A stretch of 64,000 bases of DNA from assembly GCF_001597725.1 (NCBI RefSeq), contig NZ_LUTR01000001.1, positions 350,556-414,555 on the forward strand. Direction: 5' to 3'. The position numbers and the translations under genes were made by a program. Numbering within the stretch: position 1 is the first letter of the stretch; each line of letters opens with the position of its first letter. Below the pieces are notes generated by a model, which was not told the origin of the DNA, made no database searches, and saw only the letters and a list, made by a program, of their open reading frames with translations. Positions 58,528 through 64,000 of the stretch are shown piece by piece. The stretch is from Neptuniibacter marinus (GTDB lineage Bacteria > Pseudomonadota > Gammaproteobacteria > Pseudomonadales > Balneatricaceae).

Positions 58528-59990
58528 GCAGCCACCCCTAAAATCTTCCGCGTCATGACTAAATCACTGAACGGATGACGTTTACCGGCAACCTCTTGGT
58601 AGTCTTCATGGCCTTTGCCAGCGATTAAAACAACATCTTCTGGGGACGCTTGCATAATGGCTAATTGGATAGCTTCAGCTCTATCCACTTTAATATTTGG
58701 TATATGCTGACTAATACCGCTTTCAATCATTTCTATAATTTTCCGAGGCTGCTCATTACGTGGGTTATCACTTGTCACTACCAAATGATCAGCAAAACGG
58801 TCCGCAATTTTGCCCATTAACTCGCGTTTACCAATATCTCGATCGCCACCACAACCAAAGACACACCATAAAGTCCCATTGGTATGCGCTCGAACCGCTT
58901 GCAAAGCTTTTTCTAAAGCATCCGGTGTATGAGCATAATCAATAATAACCAGCGGCTTATTAGCAGCAACAACCGCTTGCATTCGGCCTGGCACAGATTC
59001 CAGTTTTGACAGTGCATCGACTAGTTGCCCATAGCTAAATCCCTGCTCAACCAATACCGCAGCCACAAGCAATAAGTTGTCTAAATTAAAATCACCGATA
59101 ACTTTGCTACAAAAAGCGAAACCACCTTTAACTGTTTTTATTTCTGCTTCAATACCATGCAGAGCAAGCCGATAGGCTGCCAAACGATAATCTCCGTGAA
59201 CTCTACCAACAGAGACTTTCTGGCAGTTGATTCTCTGATCCAACATTAATTGACGCCCAAACACATCATCAATATTTAAGATCGCTTTTTTCAGAGAATC
59301 TTTGCTAAACAACTTAGCTTTGGCCATGCCATAAGATTCCATAGAACCGTGATAATCCAAATGATCACGAGTCAAATTAGTAAAGACTGCATAATCAAAT
59401 TCAACAGCATCGACTCGTCTCTGCTCTAAAGCATGGCTTGAGACTTCCATTACAACCGCTTCAGCGCCTGATGCATTTAATTCAGCCAATAGCTTCTGCA
59501 AACCTATAGCATCCGGTGTGGTATGCGTTGCTTTATTTAGATCCTTAGGAAAGCCATTCCCAACCGTGCCAACGATCGCAGTTTTAACCTTCAAGACATT
59601 CATCGCTTGAGCTAAAAAATGTGCACAAGAGGTTTTACCGTTCGTCCCAGTAATGCCAATGACTGTCATTTTTTTGCTAGGCTCATCATAAAAACGAGCA
59701 GCTATAGCGCCTAGTTGAGCCACTAAATTAGGGATGCAGATAATAGGCACATTCACACATGGGCAATCATCTTTTTCACTTTCATCAAGCAATACCGCAA
59801 CAGCGCCAGCGGCCACAGCACCTATAACAAAATCCACACCACGATGCTGTAAACCTGAGCGCGCCAGAAACAACGTTCCCGGATTAACTGTACGACTATC
59901 CTGAGATAGAGTAGACACAACGAGATCGGCGCAGGTTTCATCAACCCACTCCGGTATTATCTCAGCTAGCGCCTTCTCTATTTTCAGCAT
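58524..59990 (-). CDS. murE: UDP-MurNAc-L-Ala-D-Glu--meso-DAP ligase
   Basis: A 488-residue Mur ligase. SQDSRTVNPGTLFLA, P-loop GITGTNGKTSCAHFLAQ, and the substrate motif DNPRNEQP, which marks meso-diaminopimelate rather than lysine use. 12 bases after ftsI. Confidence 0.97.
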   Translation of the reverse strand: MLKIEKALAEIIPEWVDETCADLVVSTLSQDSRTVNPGTLFLARSGLQHRGVDFVIGAVAAGAVAVLLDESEKDDCPCVNVPIICIPNLVAQLGAIAARFYDEPSKKMTVIGITGTNGKTSCAHFLAQAMNVLKVKTAIVGTVGNGFPKDLNKATHTTPDAIGLQKLLAELNASGAEAVVMEVSSHALEQRRVDAVEFDYAVFTNLTRDHLDYHGSMESYGMAKAKLFSKDSLKKAILNIDDVFGRQLMLDQRINCQKVSVGRVHGDYRLAAYRLALHGIEAEIKTVKGGFAFCSKVIGDFNLDNLLLVAAVLVEQGFSYGQLVDALSKLESVPGRMQAVVAANKPLVIIDYAHTPDALEKALQAVRAHTNGTLWCVFGCGGDRDIGKRELMGKIADRFADHLVVTSDNPRNEQPRKIIEMIESGISQHIPNIKVDRAEAIQLAIMQASPEDVVLIAGKGHEDYQEVAGKRHPFSDLVMTRKILGVAA

Positions 59991-60002
59991 ATTCGTCTCT
60001 TA

Positions 60003-61727
60003 TTAATGCCTATTCGCAATTTGCTTATTTACTTCGGGCCAATTATCAGGCGGAACATTCAACAGCCTTAACGCGCCCCCAACGGCCCTTGAAAAAACAG
60101 GCGCTGCAACTTCACCACCGTAATACTCTTGCCCTTTTGGGTTATCAATCATGACGACGGTAACTAAACGCGGATTACTAACAGGTGCAATACCTGCAAA
60201 CGTAGACATATATTGGTCATCAATGTAACCGCCGGGCCCGACTTTATGCACTGTGCCTGTTTTCCCAGCGACCCTATAACCAGGTACTGCAGCTCTACGC
60301 CCTGTACCTTTATTACTAATAACTGTTTCCATCATGACGCGTACATCTTTCGCCACACTAGCCGGCATAACGCGCACAGGCTTACCCGCTTCTTTCTGAC
60401 GAATAAGATTAACCGGACTCATCACACCATCATTCGCCAAAGCCAAATATGATTGCGCTAACTGCAAAGGCGTCACAGAAAGGCCATAGCCATATGATAA
60501 TGTTGCTCGCTCAACGACTTGCCGCTGATTCAGATATGGCAAATAACCTGAACTTTCACCGGGAAAGCCTATTCCTGTTGCCTGACCTAATCCTACATTA
60601 TGAAATAGGTTTCGCACGGAGCCTTCTGGCAAACTGAGCGTCAACTTAGTCACGCCCACATTGCTCGACTTTGTAATAATTGTTGATACATCGATCTCAC
60701 CATAATTACGGTGATCGCGTATGGTTTTGCGCTTAACTCGAAAATACCCTGGTGATGTATCAACCAAAGTATCCGGTGTGTACTGCCCACTCATCAACGC
60801 GGCAGCAACCGTCATAGGCTTAACCGTTGATCCCGGTTCAAACGTATCGGTTAAAGACCTATTACGCAAAGCCGTTGAGACTCGCTGGCGCGGATCATTA
60901 GGGTTGTAAGATGGCTGATTAACCATAGCCAATACCTCGCCCGTCTTAACATCCAACATCACCAATGAACCGCCATCTGCGTTATGCGCTTTTACGGCTG
61001 TCTTTAATTCTCGATATGCTAGGTACTGCAAGCGCAGATCAATACTTAACTCTATATTGTTTCCATGTTGGGCCGACTTCACTTCTCGAACATGTTTAAT
61101 TGTTCGACCCAGTCGATCTTTCATCACCAGTTGTTTACCTGATTCTGCTTTCAACCAATCTTCATAGGCCAACTCCAACCCTTCCTGACCTTTACCATCT
61201 AAATTAGTAAAGCCCACTAAGTGAGTAGTCACTTCTGCCGCGGGATAGTAACGCTTATATTCTCTATCCACATGTACACCAGGAATCCGCAACGCTCTTA
61301 CTTTCTCAGCTAGTTCAGGAGTCCCTTGTCTCTGTAAATAAAGAAAACGCTTAGTGCGATAGGTAGATAACTTAGCAATCAGTTTTTTCTTATTACTCTT
61401 AAGTAAAGCCGCTAATTTAGCTATACCTGCATGCTGTAAATCCATCATCTTAGGATCAGCCCAGATCGTCGCGACAGGTGCGCTGACAGCCAAAGGTTCG
61501 CCATTGCGATCCGTTATAATCCCTCGATGCGCAGGTACTTGAACCGTTCGTAAAGTACGCTCATCACCCTGCGTTTGTAAAAAAGCTTGATCTTCAACAT
61601 AGAGCGACAACATACGCGCAGTAATACCGACCGCAACAAGCAGCAAAAGAATCAGCACCAACCACAGGCGCCATCCTCGTCCTACTGTAGCCTCAGCACT
61701 ATCACTGACTTCGTTGTTATCGCTCAT
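60003..61727 (-). CDS. ftsI: Septal transpeptidase FtsI (PBP3)
   Basis: A 574-residue class B penicillin-binding protein. One membrane helix (about 20-42), a pedestal domain starting VPAHRGIITDRNGEPLA, and the transpeptidase domain: active serine in FEPGSTVKPM, SSN in TKSSNVGVTK, KTGT in VAGKTGTVHK. Partner of FtsW. Overlaps ftsL by 11 bases. Confidence 0.97.
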   Translation of the reverse strand: MSDNNEVSDSAEATVGRGWRLWLVLILLLLVAVGITARMLSLYVEDQAFLQTQGDERTLRTVQVPAHRGIITDRNGEPLAVSAPVATIWADPKMMDLQHAGIAKLAALLKSNKKKLIAKLSTYRTKRFLYLQRQGTPELAEKVRALRIPGVHVDREYKRYYPAAEVTTHLVGFTNLDGKGQEGLELAYEDWLKAESGKQLVMKDRLGRTIKHVREVKSAQHGNNIELSIDLRLQYLAYRELKTAVKAHNADGGSLVMLDVKTGEVLAMVNQPSYNPNDPRQRVSTALRNRSLTDTFEPGSTVKPMTVAAALMSGQYTPDTLVDTSPGYFRVKRKTIRDHRNYGEIDVSTIITKSSNVGVTKLTLSLPEGSVRNLFHNVGLGQATGIGFPGESSGYLPYLNQRQVVERATLSYGYGLSVTPLQLAQSYLALANDGVMSPVNLIRQKEAGKPVRVMPASVAKDVRVMMETVISNKGTGRRAAVPGYRVAGKTGTVHKVGPGGYIDDQYMSTFAGIAPVSNPRLVTVVMIDNPKGQEYYGGEVAAPVFSRAVGGALRLLNVPPDNWPEVNKQIANRH

Positions 61728-62085
61728 TGCGAATAATCTCTATTTGATTCACTTCAGGCACCTTCATGCCTAATTTACTTGCGGCTTGCTGCTCAACACG
61801 GTTATTTGCCGCCCAAGCACTTTGTTCTAACAAAAGCTGGCCCCACTCAACCTGCAACTCATCTCTCTGCTGTACCAACTCTTGGTGGTAATTAAAAAGC
61901 GTTCTATACTCAAACGCACTCAGCACTACAACAAGACATGTAGCCACTAGCAAAACAACCAAAACAAAAACAGTTAAAAAAGGCCTCAGCAAGGCTTCTA
62001 AGTTACAAAACTCACTGGCTTCAACTACATCAGCCTCAGGCGCTAGCTTTTTTTTCAACAACCGCTGAAAAAAATCAACACGCAC
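61717..62085 (-). CDS. ftsL: Cell-division protein FtsL
   Basis: A 122-residue bitopic protein: cytoplasmic tail, one membrane helix (about 33-56) and a periplasmic coiled coil (YHQELVQQRDELQVEWGQLL). Forms the FtsQLB complex. Starts directly after the rsmH stop and overlaps ftsI. Confidence 0.93.
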   Translation of the reverse strand: MRVDFFQRLLKKKLAPEADVVEASEFCNLEALLRPFLTVFVLVVLLVATCLVVVLSAFEYRTLFNYHQELVQQRDELQVEWGQLLLEQSAWAANNRVEQQAASKLGMKVPEVNQIEIIRNER

Positions 62086-63024
62086 TTAAGCCACCTTCTC
62101 TGCTATACGCATAACAGCACTGCGCGCACGAACATTGTCTTGTGTCTCACTATCACTAGCCTTCACGGCTTTACCTACGCCTTTTAAACGAATCTCTAGC
62201 ATGTCATTAGTAAAGGGAATCCCTCTTGGTAAATGTTCATCCCCTTTTACATGCTTGCGAATAAAACGTTTAACAATGCGATCTTCAAGCGAGTGAAAAC
62301 TAATAACAACCAAACGCCCACCTATCTTCAGCATATCTAAAGCCTGATCTAGACAGCTTTCCAGGTCCTCCAACTCCTTGTTTATATGAATACGAATCCC
62401 TTGGAAGGCGCGGGTAGCGGGGTTTTTACCTTTTTCCCACGCAGGATTCGCTTCAGCAATAATTTTCGACAGTTGAGCCGTTGTGGTAATGGCTTCTTCT
62501 TGACGCTTAGCAACAATCGCTTTAGCCATCCGACGGGAGAACTTCTCCTCACCATAGGTATAAATAACATCCGCAATCTCGGTTTCATCTGCTCGCGCAA
62601 TCCACTCAGCCGCACTTTCGCCTGACGATGTATCCATCCGCATATCAAGCGGACCATCATTCATAAAACTAAAACCTCTTGATGCATCATCCAGCTGAGG
62701 GGATGAAACACCTAAATCAAGCAGCACACCATCAACTTCACCTGCCATACCATGCTCAGTAACAAACTGCTCTAATTGCGCAAAACTACCATGAGCAATC
62801 GAAAAGCGAGGCTCATCTGTAAAGCGTTCTTTCGCATGAGCAATCGCTTGCGGATCTTTATCTATACCTAAAAGCCGACCATCCTCGGCCAACTGTTCCA
62901 GCACTAAAGCCGAGTGGCCACCACGACCAAAAGTTCCATCGATATAGAAACCAGAGGAATCCTGCACTAAAGCATCAACAGCTTCTTGTAGCAGAACGGT
63001 AATATGTTTAAATTCCTGGCTCAT
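62086..63024 (-). CDS. rsmH: 16S rRNA m4C1402 methyltransferase
   Basis: A 312-residue SAM methyltransferase (MraW). N-terminal [16 protein letters not shown] loop [32 protein letters not shown], and [16 protein letters not shown] near the end. Second gene of the dcw array, 25 bases after mraZ. Confidence 0.97.
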   Translation of the reverse strand: MSQEFKHITVLLQEAVDALVQDSSGFYIDGTFGRGGHSALVLEQLAEDGRLLGIDKDPQAIAHAKERFTDEPRFSIAHGSFAQLEQFVTEHGMAGEVDGVLLDLGVSSPQLDDASRGFSFMNDGPLDMRMDTSSGESAAEWIARADETEIADVIYTYGEEKFSRRMAKAIVAKRQEEAITTTAQLSKIIAEANPAWEKGKNPATRAFQGIRIHINKELEDLESCLDQALDMLKIGGRLVVISFHSLEDRIVKRFIRKHVKGDEHLPRGIPFTNDMLEIRLKGVGKAVKASDSETQDNVRARSAVMRIAEKVA

Positions 63025-63049
63025 CGATAAATCTCATTAGCGTTCATTT

Positions 63050-63505
63050 TTATAATGAAAGGTTTTGTAACTCTTCGGGCATTGCCATGCCCCCATCCAC
63101 ATCCTGAAGATACTCTTCACGGGTGGCTAACCATCTTGATTCATTCCAGATTTCAAACTTCTGACCTTGACCAAGCAGTACAATTTTTTTATCTAATTCT
63201 GCGTATTCACGTAGCGGCGCTGGCAGCAACAAACGGCCATTGCCATCCATATCCAAATCAGTAGCATGACCGATCAGAAGCCGTTGAATACGTCTTGCCG
63301 CGGGGTTAAAGCTAGGCAGGGCCTCGATTTTCTCTTGAATTTCTTCCCATTCATGTAGCGGATAAAGCAATAAACAGCGTTCTTCAGTATCAATCGTTGC
63401 CACGAGCTGCCCATCACAGCAGGTCGTGATTTTCTCACGATACCGTGCTGGGATCGCCATGCGCCCCTTAGCATCTAGATTGATTTGATTTACGCCTCTA
63501 AACAT
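63050..63505 (-). CDS. mraZ: MraZ transcriptional regulator
   Basis: A 151-residue AbrB-fold regulator forming oligomeric rings. Two tandem domains each carry the DxxxR-type motif: NLDAKGRMAIPARYREK and LDMDGNGRLLLPAPLREY. It represses the dcw promoter in E. coli by binding direct TGGG repeats, and four such repeats lie just upstream here. First gene of the cluster. Confidence 0.96.
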   Translation of the reverse strand: MFRGVNQINLDAKGRMAIPARYREKITTCCDGQLVATIDTEERCLLLYPLHEWEEIQEKIEALPSFNPAARRIQRLLIGHATDLDMDGNGRLLLPAPLREYAELDKKIVLLGQGQKFEIWNESRWLATREEYLQDVDGGMAMPEELQNLSL

Positions 63506-63520
63506 TTCTCGCTCTCTAAA

Positions 63521-63566
63521 CCCACTTAATTTACAGAATTACCCACTTTTACCCACTTTATCCCAC
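63521..63566 (-). promoter_or_regulatory. MraZ-box direct repeats
   Basis: On the minus strand GTGGG occurs four times: at 63566-63562, 63556-63552, 63546-63542 (exactly 10 bases apart, 5-base spacers) and again at 63525-63521, 21 bases further. This matches the TGGGN-5-base-spacer array to which MraZ binds in E. coli. The array lies between the predicted promoter and the mraZ start. Confidence 0.85.
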
Positions 63567-63574
63567 TAAAGCAC

Positions 63575-63603
63575 ACTATAGAAAGGAACCCCAATTAAAG
63601 CAA
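63575..63603 (-). promoter_or_regulatory. Predicted sigma-70 promoter of the dcw cluster
   Basis: On the minus strand TTGCTT (63603-63598), a 17-base spacer and TATAGT (63580-63575). The implied start near 63568 puts the MraZ boxes in the first transcribed bases. This is the only good promoter-like pair I find ahead of mraZ. Confidence 0.55.
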
Positions 63604-63783
63604 GGCAGAATAAGCTTCCAAGAAGGGTTTAATCACATGGTTTATTAGATAATTTAATAATGAGAAACAAGCATCAGAAAAAGCACTAAGAAAGACACTT
63701 AAAAAACAAGGAATTAGAAAATTTAACGAGAAAAACAATAAGAAAAGCTAAAAGAAAAGGATTTCTAAGATGAAAAAATAAAA
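63604..63783. other. A-rich gap between the dcw promoter and the RNase P-like repeats
   Basis: About 180 bases, very A-rich on the plus strand with many AAGAAAA-like runs and no open frame of note. It may be an UP-element-like or bent region; I see no defined site. Confidence 0.4.
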
Positions 63784-63880
63784 ATTGAGGAGCTTGCCGG
63801 TAAGCCCCGAGCTGTTCTGAAGAGTCGTCGTGGACAGTCATTTATCGGGATGCGCATCCAACTGCTATGCCGCAGGCTCC
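63784..63880 (-). repeat. Second copy of the RNase P RNA-like 3' tail
   Basis: 63784-63846 matches 63911-63973 at 61 of 63 positions, an offset of 127 bases, and similarity goes on past a GGATGCGCATCC palindrome. Minus-strand reading ATGACTGTCCACGAC ... GGCTTACCGG resembles the RNase P RNA 3' core. The copy is bounded by imperfect inverted ends (63789-63800 with 63870-63880) and followed on the minus strand by T-rich sequence. No room exists for a full RNase P RNA, so this is a partial duplicate or a small structured element. Confidence 0.7.
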
Positions 63881-63903
63881 AAACAAACAATATAACCATT
63901 TAC

Positions 63904-64000
63904 AAAAAAAATTGAGGAGTTTGCCGGTAAGCCCTGAGCTGTTCTGAAGAGTCGTCGTGGACAGTCATTTATCTGGGATACGTATCCTACAACTATGCTG
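63904..64000 (-). ncRNA. rnpB: Probable 3' end of RNase P RNA, cut by the window edge
   Basis: Minus strand reads GATAAATGACTGTCCACGAC, then AGAAC and GGGCTTACCGG, then CTCC and eight T. The ATGACTGTCCACGAC and GGCTTA blocks match the 3' conserved part of bacterial type A RNase P RNA, and the position upstream of mraZ matches Pseudomonas. The AGAACCCGGCTTA core is not intact: extra bases interrupt it, so this could also be a degenerate relative. The rest lies outside the window. Confidence 0.55.

Noticed and set aside
63521..63566. Short repeats as a CRISPR-like or DnaA-box array
   Set aside because: The 5-base GTGGG units at 10-base period fit MraZ boxes; they are too short for CRISPR and do not match TTATNCACA.

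Overview
The window looks like chromosome of a marine-type gammaproteobacterium close to the Oceanospirillales/Pseudomonadales. The base composition is moderately AT-rich. The order dcw cluster, lpxC, secA, argJ, mutT/thiE fusion, yacG, coaE, pilD, pilC, pilB, pilA, nadC, ampD is the arrangement known from Pseudomonas, and an RNase P RNA-like sequence lies just upstream of mraZ as it does there. MurE carries the DNPR motif of diaminopimelate-type peptidoglycan. The genus is inference only.

Layout. (1) 1-10.1 kb is an iron-acquisition block on the minus strand: exbB, two exbD genes, tonB and a TonB-dependent receptor behind a Fur-box-like site, then an FMN-dependent alpha-hydroxy-acid oxidase, a PiuC-type oxygenase and a ferric-iron binding protein. 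A LysR-type regulator is divergent. Next to it lies a 3-mercaptopyruvate sulfurtransferase gene (sseA) broken by a frameshift and a stop codon. (2) 10-28 kb is mixed housekeeping: trpS, yaaA, a Tim44-like protein, an EamA transporter with a frameshift near its start, a two-RCK potassium channel, a pitrilysin-like protease, sbcB, a ychJ-like gene, a large DUF349 protein, phaB and a MATE transporter. (3) 28-32 kb is a complete ferric-iron ABC transporter with a hairpin terminator between the binding-protein gene and the permease, and a second Fur-box-like site. (4) 32-42.6 kb holds rsmE, ampD, nadC, the type IV pilus genes pilA/pilB/pilC/pilD, coaE, yacG, the mutT/thiE fusion and argJ. (5) 42.6-63.5 kb is secA, lpxC and the whole division and cell-wall cluster from ftsZ back to mraZ, read as one tight minus-strand array from a promoter with MraZ-box repeats. 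(6) 63.78-64.0 kb holds two tandem copies of a sequence resembling the 3' end of RNase P RNA, the outer one cut by the window edge.

How the parts work together. The iron block couples outer-membrane uptake (receptor plus TonB/ExbBD) to periplasmic capture by two FbpA-like proteins, inner-membrane import by FbpBC, and possibly oxidative handling of the ligand. The pilus genes give assembly ATPase, platform protein, peptidase and major pilin. The dcw array makes lipid II, its flippase/polymerase partners and the Z-ring.

Most of the window is conventional. I see no CRISPR array, prophage, insertion sequence, tRNA or defence island. The points most worth checking are the tandem RNase P-like tails, the two damaged genes, the second ExbD lacking the usual membrane aspartate, and the hydroxy-acid oxidase plus PiuC pair in the iron locus.
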